Part shown: piece by piece, positions 1 through 8,320 of the stretch
Numbering within the stretch: position 1 is the stretch's first letter
How the letters are laid out: each line of letters starts with the position of its first letter
NCBI RefSeq assembly: GCF_016595215.1
Contig: NZ_JAENHK010000010.1
Location: forward strand, 1,597,390 to 1,661,389
DNA from: Chryseobacterium paridis
GTDB taxonomy: Bacteria; Bacteroidota; Bacteroidia; Flavobacteriales; Weeksellaceae
Direction of reading: 5' to 3'
DNA: 64,000 bases
Notes under the pieces: model-generated
Told to the model about the DNA's origin: nothing
What the model saw: the letters and a program-made list of their open reading frames with translations, nothing else
Database searches by the model: none
Program-made: the position numbers and the translations under genes

Positions 1-837
1 TTCTGTATGGAAGGTGTGGATCACTCTTCCGTTAATAGCACGCATGGTATCTTCAAGAAACCCTCCTTCATTTAAAGTATCCGTATGGATAGCCACCTGA
101 ACGTCATATTTATCTGCTACTTTCAATGCTGCATCAATTGTTGCAGGTGTTGCTCCCCAGTCTTCATGAATCTTTACACCCAAAGCTCCCGCTTCTACCT
201 GCTCCTCGATCGGTTCTTCAGCCGAACAGTTTCCTTTCCCAAAGAATCCAAGGTTCATCGGATATTCTTCAGCAGCCTCAAGCATTCTCTGCATATTGAA
301 TCTTCCCGGAGTAACGGTTGTTGCGTTTGTTCCATCATTAGGTCCGGTACCTCCACCAATCATTGTCGTAATACCACTATATAAAGAAGTATCAATTTGC
401 TGTGGACAGATGTAATGAATATGGGTATCAATTCCCCCGGCAGTTACAATATGTCCTTTTCCGCCATGGATTTCTGTAGATGCTCCGATGATCATATTGG
501 GAGAAACTCCGTCCATCGTATCTGGATTTCCGGCTTTTCCAATTCCTACGATCTTTCCATCTTTAATCCCAATATCTGCTTTTACAATTCCCCAGTGATC
601 AATGATCACAGCTCCGGTTATACAAAGGTCCAGTACTCCTTCGTCTCTTTTGCGGGTTACATTTTGCCCCATTCCGTCACGCACTGTCTTACCTCCTCCA
701 AAAACGGCTTCATCACCATAATGCGTGAAGTCCTTTTCGATCTCTATAATCATTTCAGTATCCCCTAAACGGATTCTGTCTCCGGCAGTAGGGCCTAATA
801 TATTGGCGTATTGTTTTCTGTCTACGTGTAAACTCAT
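1..837 (-). CDS. ureC: Urease subunit alpha, 3' end cut off by window edge
   Basis: This is the catalytic subunit of urease, which hydrolyses urea to ammonia and carbamate at a two-nickel centre in the cytoplasm. The 279 visible codons cover about the first half of the usual 570. Nickel ligands can be read directly: His139 and His141 (GGIDTHIH), the lysine to be carbamylated Lys222 (GVKIHEDWG), His251 and His277 (TFHTE), a constant offset of about five from the Klebsiella enzyme. The catalytic His and the last Asp ligand lie beyond the left edge. The ATG sits one base after the ureB stop, so the genes are probably translationally coupled. No odd features are visible. Confidence 0.97.
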   Translation of the reverse strand, partial: MSLHVDRKQYANILGPTAGDRIRLGDTEMIIEIEKDFTHYGDEAVFGGGKTVRDGMGQNVTRKRDEGVLDLCITGAVIIDHWGIVKADIGIKDGKIVGIGKAGNPDTMDGVSPNMIIGASTEIHGGKGHIVTAGGIDTHIHYICPQQIDTSLYSGITTMIGGGTGPNDGTNATTVTPGRFNMQRMLEAAEEYPMNLGFFGKGNCSAEEPIEEQVEAGALGVKIHEDWGATPATIDAALKVADKYDVQVAIHTDTLNEGGFLEDTMRAINGRVIHTFHTE

Positions 838-838
838 G

Positions 839-1207
839 TTACAGATTTTTAAAATTTAATTGAATTGCTTTTGCAAGGCTTTCCGCTTTCTGTACCTCTG
901 AATCCACAGATCCGTCTACCAGATTATTAAAGCCCATTGCTTTTTTATCACCCCCGATTTCTACTAATTCCACTTCTTTTTCCTCACCCGGTTCAAATCG
1001 AACAGCAGTACTTGCTACTATATTCAATCGCTTTCCAAAAGCTTTTTCACGGTCAAAGCTCATCGCTTTATTTACTTCAAAGAAATGAAAGTGAGATCCC
1101 ACCTGAATCGGGCGGTCTCCTGTGTTTACCACTTTTATTTTTACAGTTTCTCTGCCTTCATTGCAGATTATTGTACCTTCTTTTACAAAAATTTCTCCTG
1201 GTATCAT
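839..1207 (-). CDS. ureB: Urease subunit beta
   Basis: A 122-residue protein with the typical start [13 protein letters not shown] and the conserved stretches [17 protein letters not shown] and [20 protein letters not shown] of the urease beta chain. It packs against the alpha subunit and has no catalytic residues of its own. Its length fits separate beta chains (about 100-125) rather than a gamma-beta fusion. It lies 9 bases after ureA and 1 base before ureC, giving the standard order ureA-ureB-ureC. Accessory genes (ureE, F, G, D) are expected beyond the left edge but cannot be seen. Confidence 0.97.
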   Translation of the reverse strand: MIPGEIFVKEGTIICNEGRETVKIKVVNTGDRPIQVGSHFHFFEVNKAMSFDREKAFGKRLNIVASTAVRFEPGEEKEVELVEIGGDKKAMGFNNLVDGSVDSEVQKAESLAKAIQLNFKNL

Positions 1208-1216
1208 AGGTATGAA

Positions 1217-1519
1217 TTAACGGATTGGATTATGTACGGTTACCAACTTGGTTCCATCTGGAAAAGTTGCTTCGATCTGAACATCATGGATCATTTCTGC
1301 CACTCCCGGCATCACATCATCCTTGGTAAGGATCTGTGCTCCTTCCTGCATCAGTTCTGCTACCTTTTTACCATCTCTTGCTCCTTCCAGCAAAAAATGA
1401 CTGATGATAGCAATAGATTCCGGGTAATTAAGCTTAAGCCCTCTGGCTTTTCTTTTTAGAGCCAGCTCACCTGCCATATGCAGCATAAGTTTCTCTGTTT
1501 CTCTAGGTGTTAAGTGCAT
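1217..1519 (-). CDS. ureA: Urease subunit gamma
   Basis: A 100-residue protein that is full length for the family. It begins [27 protein letters not shown], followed by [11 protein letters not shown] and [12 protein letters not shown], all classical gamma-subunit signatures. It is the first gene of the urease operon, and the 148 bases upstream to the next gene should hold the operon promoter, though I find no exact TAnnTTTG box there. The gamma chain is structural in the (alpha-beta-gamma)3 complex. Confidence 0.97.
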   Translation of the reverse strand: MHLTPRETEKLMLHMAGELALKRKARGLKLNYPESIAIISHFLLEGARDGKKVAELMQEGAQILTKDDVMPGVAEMIHDVQIEATFPDGTKLVTVHNPIR

Positions 1520-1667
1520 TTGTATGTTATTTAAAATTGAACATGCGCTATCCTGTCTGCCTTTTGAAAAGACAAATCAAAATGTTTTTTATATCGAAAA
1601 ATTAAGAATGAGTTTTATGAACCTATACTCAGATATAGGTTATTAACTTATTAAATAGGAGGAAAAA

Positions 1668-2036
1668 TTAGCAGAAATCAATCTGCAGAGAATGATATAG
1701 AATATATCGGGGTGTGGTTGTAAAAACAGGATCATGAATAGCCAAAGATTCGGTTTCATGAAAGTCAGTCCCAAAGAAAAGACTGATCCACTGTTGTACA
1801 ATTACAGAATAATCAAATTTTACTTTCTCAATATCATCGAGATCAGGCTCCTCCTGATTGTCGGACAAAGTATAGCCCTGATCAGAATTATGATGGTCGT
1901 ACTTCTGTGAAAGATTATTTTTGGCAATCGATTCTGAAGAAGATTGAATTTCTCCTCTGTACCCATAAAAAAAGGCACATAGGGTGGTGAAGAATACCAC
2001 GAATGAGAAGAGTACAATCTTTTTATTCATATCCAT
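1668..2036 (-). CDS. Small membrane-anchored hypothetical protein
   Basis: I do not recognise this 122-residue protein. Residues 1-25 form a hydrophobic segment after KK (FSFVVFFTTLCAFFYGY), which is either an uncleaved anchor or a signal peptide. The rest is polar and acidic with a Ser/Asn/Asp-rich linker and a C-terminal part (YSVIVQQWISLFFG). The start may be Met1 or Met3; the second (position 2030, MNKKIVLF) looks like the better secretion start. It shares the strand of the urease operon and lies 148 bases upstream of ureA, so co-transcription is possible but unsupported. Reality as a gene rests on length and the plausible N-terminus only. Confidence 0.55.
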   Translation of the reverse strand: MDMNKKIVLFSFVVFFTTLCAFFYGYRGEIQSSSESIAKNNLSQKYDHHNSDQGYTLSDNQEEPDLDDIEKVKFDYSVIVQQWISLFFGTDFHETESLAIHDPVFTTTPRYILYHSLQIDFC

Positions 2037-2422
2037 TATTGACGGTGTAAAATTAGATCAATGAAAACTCTTCGCCTATCAAAAACATCATTTAAAATGT
2101 TCAAAATCGTGACAAATGGAATTGATTTCTATTTTTAATTTCTTTATAAGTCTTTTATTGACAGGGATCCCGTTCAATTTTAAAGTAGGACAAGATATTT
2201 TCAAGATGATATTAATAAATATTCAAATTACATACATCCATACATGTATTGCAAAATCTAAATAAAAATAACTCAAACGATTTATTTTCATTGAAAAAGC
2301 TGCTCATTTATTATAGACTATATGGATGTAAATGATATTTTATAAAAACAATGGTTTATTTTTTCTTTGCATGAATTATCGTAAATTTGTGGTACAGACT
2401 TAATTAAAAACAATTTAAATAT
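2037..2422. other. Gene-free stretch upstream of pruA
   Basis: A 386-base AT-rich intergenic region between diverging genes. No reading frame of note and no repeat was seen. The only signal is an exact Bacteroidota -7 box (TAAATTTG, 2382-2389) serving pruA; a TTG lies 12 bases before it, closer than the usual 17-23. Confidence 0.5.
2382..2389 (+). promoter_or_regulatory. Bacteroidota -7 box of pruA
   Basis: TAAATTTG matches TAnnTTTG exactly and lies 33 bases before the pruA ATG, which gives a leader of about 30 bases. No well-placed TTG at -33, so the promoter is only half supported. Confidence 0.5.
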
Positions 2423-4048
2423 ATGTCAAAAGCAATTTCGCAAGTTCCACTTGCAGTAAATGAGCCCGTAAACTCTTATGAACCAGGTTCAGCTGAAGTA
2501 AAAAGCCTTATTGCCACATACAAAAAAATGTGGGCTGAAAAGATAGAAATCCCAATGGTCATTAATGGAAAAGAAGTAAAAACTGACGAAAAAGTTCAGC
2601 TTCAGTCTCCACAGGATCATGCTCATGATTTTGGATTTTATTACAAAGGAACAATGCAACATGTGGATGATGCGATCAACGCTGCGCTTGCTGCTAAAAA
2701 GGAATGGAATGAGCTTGGATGGGAACAGCGTGCTGCGATCTTCTTAAAAGCTGCTGATCTATTGGCAGGACCATACAGAGATGTGATCAATGCTGCAACT
2801 ATGATCGGACAGTCTAAAAACGTACACCAGGCTGAAATTGATTCAGCTTGTGAATTCATAGATTTCTTAAGATTCAATGTTGAATTTATGACAGAAATGT
2901 ATTCTGAGCAGCCAGTTTCTGATAACGGGATCTGGAACCGCGTAGAATACAGACCATTGGAAGGATTCTGTTTTGCAGTAACTCCATTTAACTTTACTGC
3001 TATTTCAGGAAACCTGCCAACTTGTATGGCAATGCTTGGAAACGTAGTAGTTTGGAAACCTTCTGATAAGCAAGTTTATTCTGCTAAAGTGATCATGGAT
3101 GTATTAACGGAAGCAGGTCTTCCTGCCGGAGTTATCAATATGATCTTTACAGATGGAAAAGATACTGCTGAAAAAGTATTGGCACACCGCGATTTTGCTG
3201 GACTTCACTTCACAGGTTCAACTAAAGTTTTCCAGGGAATGTGGAAAATGATCGGAGATAACATCCACAATTACAGAACGTATCCAAGAATTGTTGGAGA
3301 AACTGGTGGTAAGGATTTCGTTATTGCTCACCCTTCTGCAAATGTTGAAGCAGTAGCTACAGGTTTGGTAAGAGGTGCTTTCGAATATCAGGGACAAAAA
3401 TGTTCTGCAGCTTCAAGAGCATATATTCCTAAATCTCTTTGGGAAGATGTGAAAAAAGTAATGGAGGCTCAGATGAGTACGATCAAGATTGGTTCTCCTG
3501 AAGATCCATCCAACTTTGTGAATGCAGTAATTGATAAAAATTCTTTCGAAAAGTGTAAAGGCTATATCGAAAGAGCTCAAAACTCTGGAGAAGCTAAAAT
3601 TGCAATCGGTGGAAAATGTGATGATTCTAAAGGATGGTTTGTAAGCCCTACAGTGATCGAAACTACAAACCCTCAATATGAAAGTATGGTTGAAGAAATC
3701 TTCGGTCCTATTTTAAGTATCTACATATATGAGGATAAAGATTGGAAAGAAACGCTACAGGTAGTGGATTCTTCTTCTCCATATTCATTAACAGGTTCTG
3801 TTTTTGCACAAGACCGTTATGCAATAAATGAAGCTTTCAAAGCGTTAGAAAATGCTTCAGGAAACTTCTATATCAACGATAAGCCGACAGGTGCTGTAGT
3901 TGGACAACAGCCTTTTGGTGGTGGTAGAGCATCAGGAACAAATGATAAAGCTGGTTCTAAAATGAACCTTCTTAGATGGACTTCCGTAAGAAGTATCAAA
4001 GAAACTTTTGTTTCTCCTAAAGATTATAAATACCCGTATTTGGGATAA
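2423..4048 (+). CDS. pruA: L-glutamate gamma-semialdehyde dehydrogenase (P5C dehydrogenase)
   Basis: This 541-residue enzyme oxidises glutamate-5-semialdehyde to glutamate with NAD+, the second step of proline breakdown. It belongs to the aldehyde dehydrogenase superfamily: the cofactor region shows VVWKPSD and FTGSTKVF (from about residue 273), the general base is Glu293 in VGETGGKD and the nucleophile Cys327 in EYQGQKCSAASR. The length equals the stand-alone P5CDH type of mitochondria and Bacteroidota rather than the bifunctional PutA. No proline dehydrogenase gene lies next to it. The start is the first ATG after an AT-rich leader and a strong hairpin terminator follows the stop, so it is likely monocistronic. 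Confidence 0.95.
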   Translation: MSKAISQVPLAVNEPVNSYEPGSAEVKSLIATYKKMWAEKIEIPMVINGKEVKTDEKVQLQSPQDHAHDFGFYYKGTMQHVDDAINAALAAKKEWNELGWEQRAAIFLKAADLLAGPYRDVINAATMIGQSKNVHQAEIDSACEFIDFLRFNVEFMTEMYSEQPVSDNGIWNRVEYRPLEGFCFAVTPFNFTAISGNLPTCMAMLGNVVVWKPSDKQVYSAKVIMDVLTEAGLPAGVINMIFTDGKDTAEKVLAHRDFAGLHFTGSTKVFQGMWKMIGDNIHNYRTYPRIVGETGGKDFVIAHPSANVEAVATGLVRGAFEYQGQKCSAASRAYIPKSLWEDVKKVMEAQMSTIKIGSPEDPSNFVNAVIDKNSFEKCKGYIERAQNSGEAKIAIGGKCDDSKGWFVSPTVIETTNPQYESMVEEIFGPILSIYIYEDKDWKETLQVVDSSSPYSLTGSVFAQDRYAINEAFKALENASGNFYINDKPTGAVVGQQPFGGGRASGTNDKAGSKMNLLRWTSVRSIKETFVSPKDYKYPYLG

Positions 4049-4082
4049 GATTATAAATGATTGTTGGTCAATGATCATTGAT

Positions 4083-4114
4083 AAGCTCCGGAGTTTTCCT
4101 TCCGGAGCTTTTTT
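4083..4114 (+). terminator. Rho-independent terminator of pruA
   Basis: A perfect 10-base-pair stem (AAGCTCCGGA / TCCGGAGCTT) with an 8-base loop, followed by a run of T, 35 bases after the pruA stop. Confidence 0.9.
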
Positions 4115-4148
4115 GTGCCTATTTTTCAAAGATTTCTGATTTCCCCCT

Positions 4149-4181
4149 GTCATTGCGAGGAGTGAAACGACGAAGCAATCT
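4149..4181. repeat. REP-like hairpin repeat (CATTGCGA...AAGCAATC type)
   Basis: A copy of the widespread intergenic repeat that begins TGTCATTGCGAGGAG and ends CGACGAAGCAATC; its ends ATTGC/GCAAT are inverted. Related copies in this window lie at 4389-4442, 4884-4914, 10408-10440, 10468-10497 and 13960-13992. Confidence 0.8.
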
Positions 4182-4639
4182 TTTATAAAAACTTACTCTA
4201 TATTTTTTAACGCAAAGATTAAATATTCATAGTGTTTTTAAGATAGCAAAGATGGCTTCGCTTATTAAGCTGGATTCATAGAAAAAATCAAAGATTTTTT
4301 AAGGCTTAGGTGTACTTCTTATGCAGGATACTTTAAACTTAAAAATAGCTAAAGTGTTTAATTTTTTTGTAATTAATGTTGTAAACTGAGATTGCTTTAC
4401 TTTGACAGGCTCAGCACAAGCACCATTCGTTCGCAATGACAAAGTGTTTAAAAACTTTTGTGACTTTTGACTCCGTCGAACCTTCGGTTTGTGGTTGGTC
4501 TTTTCCCACAGATTGCTCAGATTTACACGGAGGTTTATGAATATTTTGGTTCTCGCTGATTAGGCAGATTACGCAGATTTTTATAGAGTTTATGTATATT
4601 TCATATTTCCTATTCGCTATCTATTTTAAACACTCCTTT

Positions 4640-4745
4640 TGTTATTCTGAAAGAATCTAGACTCCTATTATTAGAGATCTTATACGGGTAATTCTTTTGA
4701 TTAGATTTCTATGTTGAGATTCCTTCGCTTCGGTCTGAATGACAA
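4640..4745. repeat. Inverted pair of a second REP-like repeat type
   Basis: TGTTATTCTGAAAGAATCT at 4640-4658 is matched in inverted orientation by AGATTCC...TCTGAATGACA at 4718-4745. This is the CATTCTGA/GAATCT variety of short intergenic repeat. The pair could fold into one long hairpin with a loop of about 60 bases. Confidence 0.6.
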
Positions 4746-5274
4746 GGCTAGACAGATTCAATGACAATAATGTAGATTAAATAAAATCTTTGATTTTTCA
4801 AAGCTTATGTGCTCTTCTTATGCAGTATACTTTAAACTTAAAATAGCTAAAGTGTTTAAAAGTTTGTAACTCTTGTTGTATGTTGAGATTGCTTCACATT
4901 CGTTCGCAATGACAAGGTGTTTAAAAACTTTTTGTGACTTTTGACTCCGTCGAACCTTCGGTTTGTGGTTGGTCTTTTCCCACAGATTGCTCAGATTTAC
5001 ACAGAGGTTTATGAAAATTTTGGTTCTCGCTGATTGGGCAGATTACGCAGATTTTATTGATTTATGGAACTAGGATCTTGGCTTCTTTTAATTGGTGTGT
5101 GCTTTTATATAATGAAGATGCTTTTTCGACTAAACCATTAAATGTTTTCATCTACAATAGCAAATAACTGGTTTTAATTAACATAATTTTTATTTTTTAT
5201 CGTTTTTTTAATATAAGCACTACCCTGTTAGGAACAATTATTGAACTTTTCATGATACACCAAAACAGAATATT

Positions 5275-5493
5275 ATGAAAAAGTTGATATTGCTAACCCT
5301 GGGTTTAGGGATATTTGCAGTGAGTTGTGGGACCAAGGAAGCACAAATGTCATCGGATAAAAAGGATTCAACGTCGGTAGAACAGTCAGTAAAAACGACA
5401 CCTTCTACTACTGATACAATGAATACGAAGATGACAAAACCTGACAGCATCAGGATGAAAACTGATACCGTAAAAGCTCCCGCTACTCGATGA
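5275..5493 (+). CDS. Tiny lipoprotein (paralogue of the one at 6697)
   Basis: A 72-residue protein with a lipoprotein signal: MKK, a hydrophobic core, then the lipobox FAVSC with Cys at residue 18. The mature part is a low-complexity chain rich in Ser, Thr, Lys and Asp that ends in DSIRMKTDTVKAPATR. The lipoprotein at 6697 ends in DTVKVKTDTIKAK, so the two share a C-terminal motif as well as the lipobox. I know no function. The small size and charged disordered tail suggest a periplasmic or surface tether. It has its own terminator, so it is probably a single-gene unit. Confidence 0.75.
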   Translation: MKKLILLTLGLGIFAVSCGTKEAQMSSDKKDSTSVEQSVKTTPSTTDTMNTKMTKPDSIRMKTDTVKAPATR

Positions 5494-5515
5494 TAATTTT
5501 AAACTAAATATGGTA

Positions 5516-5545
5516 AATCCGCAGTTGAAACGCTGCGGATTTTTT
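5516..5545 (+). terminator. Terminator of the tiny lipoprotein gene
   Basis: Nine-base-pair stem AATCCGCAG / CTGCGGATT with an 8-base loop and a T run, 23 bases after the stop. Confidence 0.88.
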
Positions 5546-5731
5546 ATGACTTCATGGAACCGGATCTTTTGCCATATTCGATCCTTTTTAGTTTTTTAAC
5601 TTACTTCAAATACCATAAGTCAACCACGATAAAACAGATAATATTCATTTGAGTTTTCAGGATCAGTAGTGTTTTTATTTATCAAAAATACTGATCAGAA
5701 AATTCAAAAAATTGTAAAATCGTAAAGTGAA

Positions 5732-6544
5732 TTATAAAAACAGCCACTTCACTTTACCTTCGCTATATACTTTTTCAAAAAATTTTTTAGGAGTAAAACC
5801 TGTTAATGATTTGAAGTCTTTTATAAGATGGGACTGATCATAAAATAAGTGATCATAACTCAATTCGGTAAGCGTTTTTTTGTCAACACTCTGGATCAAT
5901 GTCTCCCTAAAGCGTTGAATTTTTCGAAAATCGGACGGACTCTTACATAAATGAAGATCGAAAAGTTTGTTGATGGTTTGCCTGCTGGTCTTATATTTAG
6001 CTGCATGATGCTCCAGCAATACATCAAGATCCATCATTACATCACTTAATAAATCTGCCAGATAAGAATGATTAAATCCCACATATTTTGACATCCAGAA
6101 TTCTTCAATCATTTCTATCCTCTTTTCCGGATCCTTTTCCTGTAATATAGAGATCATGGATGTTTCATAATTCTCATACGGCAAAAAATCAGAGGAAGAA
6201 TTCATAATGTACTCCTTCAGAGGTCTTACAAGAAAGGCATTCAATCCTAAAGGTTTAAAATAAAAGGTAATTTCATTGAGCTGACCCTGTATGGAAACTT
6301 TTATAGGTTTTTTGTAATGGCAAATCAGATTTGACGAAAATTTTCCGTTGGTACTTTCAATTGCTTTTATCTGGCTTCCATTAAATCCAAATTCTACATT
6401 TTGTGATATGGATATGATGGCATAATTATTAGGAAAAGTAAGGTACTCAATATCCTGAGAACGACGTTCCTTATTGAGGAAATAATATCCTTCCATATAT
6501 TTTGCCAATGTTTCGTTTTTTGGCTTCATTAATTGGAGTTCCAT
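5732..6544 (-). CDS. AraC-family transcriptional regulator
   Basis: A 270-residue protein. The C-terminal 100 residues read as an AraC/XylS double helix-turn-helix (KTLTELSYDHLFYDQSHLIKDFKSLTGFTPKKFF, the typical end with SHLIKDFK and G-TP). The N-terminal part (TLAKYMEGYYFLNKERRSQDIEYLTFPNN) resembles the sensor domain of flavobacterial AraC proteins in the DUF6597 group; that match is from memory. It sits between the two tiny lipoprotein genes on the opposite strand, so control of one or both is possible. The ligand is unknown. The gene starts at ATG 6544, with a 152-base shared upstream region to the divergent lipoprotein gene. Confidence 0.85.
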   Translation of the reverse strand: MELQLMKPKNETLAKYMEGYYFLNKERRSQDIEYLTFPNNYAIISISQNVEFGFNGSQIKAIESTNGKFSSNLICHYKKPIKVSIQGQLNEITFYFKPLGLNAFLVRPLKEYIMNSSSDFLPYENYETSMISILQEKDPEKRIEMIEEFWMSKYVGFNHSYLADLLSDVMMDLDVLLEHHAAKYKTSRQTINKLFDLHLCKSPSDFRKIQRFRETLIQSVDKKTLTELSYDHLFYDQSHLIKDFKSLTGFTPKKFFEKVYSEGKVKWLFL

Positions 6545-6661
6545 TTTTTTTTCAATATAATAATTGGATATATAATGAGTCTCTAAAATAGCTTAAAAAT
6601 TACAGAGTACTTTATTTTTTTCAATTAATGCCTGTATACGCTATTGATAGTAATATTTCTC

Positions 6662-6669
6662 TATATTTG
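6662..6669 (+). promoter_or_regulatory. -7 box of second tiny lipoprotein gene
   Basis: TATATTTG, an exact TAnnTTTG, 27 bases before the ATG. The nearest TTG is 15 bases upstream, slightly short. Confidence 0.5.
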
Positions 6670-6696
6670 AATTTACAAACAATAAAATAAATTACT

Positions 6697-6894
6697 ATGA
6701 AAAAATTATGGATAGGAGCAATTTTTGGTTTACTTTTTTTAGGAAGCTGTGCTCAAAATAAAGAAAAGCGGGAAGAGTTTAAAGATGAGCATGACAAAAA
6801 TGCAATGAGAAATAGCATGGGAGACTCCGCTGTTGCAAATTCAGAACCAGCTGATACAGTAAAAGTAAAGACAGACACTATAAAAGCTAAATAA
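6697..6894 (+). CDS. Tiny lipoprotein (paralogue of the one at 5275)
   Basis: A 65-residue protein with signal MKKLWIGAIFGLLFL and lipobox LGSC (Cys at residue 18), then a highly charged Lys/Glu/Asp chain and the tail ADTVKVKTDTIKAK shared with the protein at 5275. It is divergent from the AraC regulator at 5732, with 152 bases between the two starts. An exact promoter box and a perfect 11-base-pair terminator bracket it, which supports it as a real, separately expressed gene. Function unknown. Confidence 0.75.
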   Translation: MKKLWIGAIFGLLFLGSCAQNKEKREEFKDEHDKNAMRNSMGDSAVANSEPADTVKVKTDTIKAK

Positions 6895-6902
6895 TACCAC
6901 TA

Positions 6903-6932
6903 AAATCCGTAATGGTAATTACGGATTTTTTT
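6903..6932 (+). terminator. Terminator of second tiny lipoprotein gene
   Basis: Perfect 11-base-pair stem AAATCCGTAAT / ATTACGGATTT with loop GGTA and a T run, 9 bases after the stop. Confidence 0.9.
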
Positions 6933-7094
6933 ATTCATGAATACAATTCATAACTCTTATTTTAATTTTTGAACCTTATAGATAACAGGCATTAATAAAT
7001 ATTCAACAAAAGAAAAAATTTCGTAACAATTTTCACTGTAATACGACTTATGCATTGACATAATTATTAAATTTGCAATCAATAAAAAAGTATT

Positions 7095-8255
7095 ATGAAA
7101 AAGTTAGCCATATTCTCTTCCATTCTTATTGGAATAGCTGCCTTTGGTCAAGGTATCAAATTTGAAGACACCAGCTTCGCTAGCGTAGTTGCCAAAGCGA
7201 AAAAAGAAAACAAACTGATCTTTATCGACGCTTATGCTTCCTGGTGTGGACCATGTAAACTGATGGTAAAAAATATTTTCCCATTGAAAGATGTTGGAGA
7301 TTATTATAATTCTCATTTTATCAATGCTAAAATTGATATGGAAAAAGGTGAAGGAATAGATTTAGCAAAAAAATATAATGTAAAAGCCTTTCCAACGTAT
7401 TTATTTATTAATGGAAATGGAGAAGAAGTTCACAGAACATTAGGCTATGTTGAAGAAAAGGATTTCATTCAGTTTGCTAAAGATGCAGAAGATCCTAACA
7501 AGAGACTGACTGCTTTGAGGCAAAAATTCGAAAATGGAGAAAAAGACCCTGAATTCCTAAAGAATCTGGCAGGACTTACCATTTATAATGATGCTGAATT
7601 TGCGGGTAAGGTTTTAGACCGTTATTTCCAAGGAAAACCAAATCTGGATCAAGAAGATGTTCAAATGCTTCTTCAGGGAACTCAAAGTACTGAAGGTCCT
7701 TTATATAAAATATTTAAAGATAAAAAAGCTGATATTGTTAAGATCCTTCCTGCTGACAGGTACGAAATGTTCGATAAGAATATCAAAATGAATACTATTG
7801 TTAAAAAAGCATATAATCCGGATACTAAAACCTGGGATGACAACTATTTCTTAGCTGAAACTCAAAAATTCTTAAGCAAAGAAGAATCTGAAAAAATATT
7901 AAAAAGAGCTAAGGCCAACCGTGCATTGAAAAATAAAGATATTGCTACGTATGAGAAATTAACTCTAGATCTATACAAAGATTATGCAGCACTATCTTCT
8001 GAAGAATTGAATGCTATTGCATGGAATTTCTTTGAGAATGTAACGACTAAATCATCTCTTGAAAAAGCTATTCTTTGGGCTCAGGAATCAGTGAAAAAAG
8101 ATGAAAATTCTGCCAATACAGATACTCTGGCTAATCTTTATAATAAAGCTGGAGATAAGAAAAATGCGAAACTTTGGGCTGAAAAGGCAATCGCACTTGC
8201 GAAAAGTAAAGGTGAAGATGCTTCTGATACTGAAAAATTATTAAAAAGTCTTTAA
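7095..8255 (+). CDS. Secreted thioredoxin-family protein with TPR-like C-terminus
   Basis: A 386-residue protein with an N-terminal signal peptide (MKKLAIFSSILIGIAAFGQ, likely cut before G20). Residues about 25-145 are a thioredoxin-like fold with the active site W50-C-G-P-C54 and the cis-proline context AFPTYLFIN. The remaining 240 residues are helical, and the end (ENSANTDTLANLYNKAGDKKNAKLWAEKAIALAKSKG) looks like TPR repeats. It probably works as a periplasmic disulfide reductase or oxidase whose helical part binds a partner. An exact TAAATTTG box lies at 7068-7075. It is monocistronic and convergent with fabH. The target is unknown. Confidence 0.85.
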   Translation: MKKLAIFSSILIGIAAFGQGIKFEDTSFASVVAKAKKENKLIFIDAYASWCGPCKLMVKNIFPLKDVGDYYNSHFINAKIDMEKGEGIDLAKKYNVKAFPTYLFINGNGEEVHRTLGYVEEKDFIQFAKDAEDPNKRLTALRQKFENGEKDPEFLKNLAGLTIYNDAEFAGKVLDRYFQGKPNLDQEDVQMLLQGTQSTEGPLYKIFKDKKADIVKILPADRYEMFDKNIKMNTIVKKAYNPDTKTWDDNYFLAETQKFLSKEESEKILKRAKANRALKNKDIATYEKLTLDLYKDYAALSSEELNAIAWNFFENVTTKSSLEKAILWAQESVKKDENSANTDTLANLYNKAGDKKNAKLWAEKAIALAKSKGEDASDTEKLLKSL

Positions 8256-8269
8256 TCAGATGATCATAA

Positions 8270-8300
8270 AAAAAAACCGCAGCTTTGCTGCGGTTTTTTT
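8270..8300. terminator. Bidirectional terminator between thioredoxin gene and fabH
   Basis: Stem ACCGCAGC / GCTGCGGT with a TTT loop, A run before and T run after, so it can stop transcription in both directions between two convergent genes. Confidence 0.9.
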
Positions 8301-8320
8301 ATGCTTTATCACAAATTAAA

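Larger units (their letters stand above)
4115..5274. repeat. Gene-free repeat region: two diverged copies of the 347-base repeat plus hairpin repeats
   Basis: 1.16 kb without a credible gene. Two diverged copies of the unit that forms the tandem array at 13.9-15.5 kb lie at about 4206-4590 and 4780-5060. Shared landmarks are AACGCAAAGATT, the palindrome-like AAAATCAAAGATTTT, GCTAAAGTGTTTA, GTCGAACCTTCGGTTTG and CGCTGATT..GCAGATTACGCAGA. In both copies a short block with a GATTGCTT...GCAATGACA hairpin repeat interrupts the unit after GTGTTTA. A further hairpin repeat begins the region at 4149, and another type lies at 4640-4745. No terminal inverted repeats or transposase are present. Confidence 0.8.

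Noticed and set aside
2641..2877. Reverse-strand frame within pruA
   Set aside because: Shadow of a highly conserved gene; its translation has no features of a real protein.
4201..5080. Possible coding region or IS remnant in the repeat area
   Set aside because: All frames are short and broken, and both strands lack transposase motifs; the similarity is to non-coding repeats elsewhere in the window.
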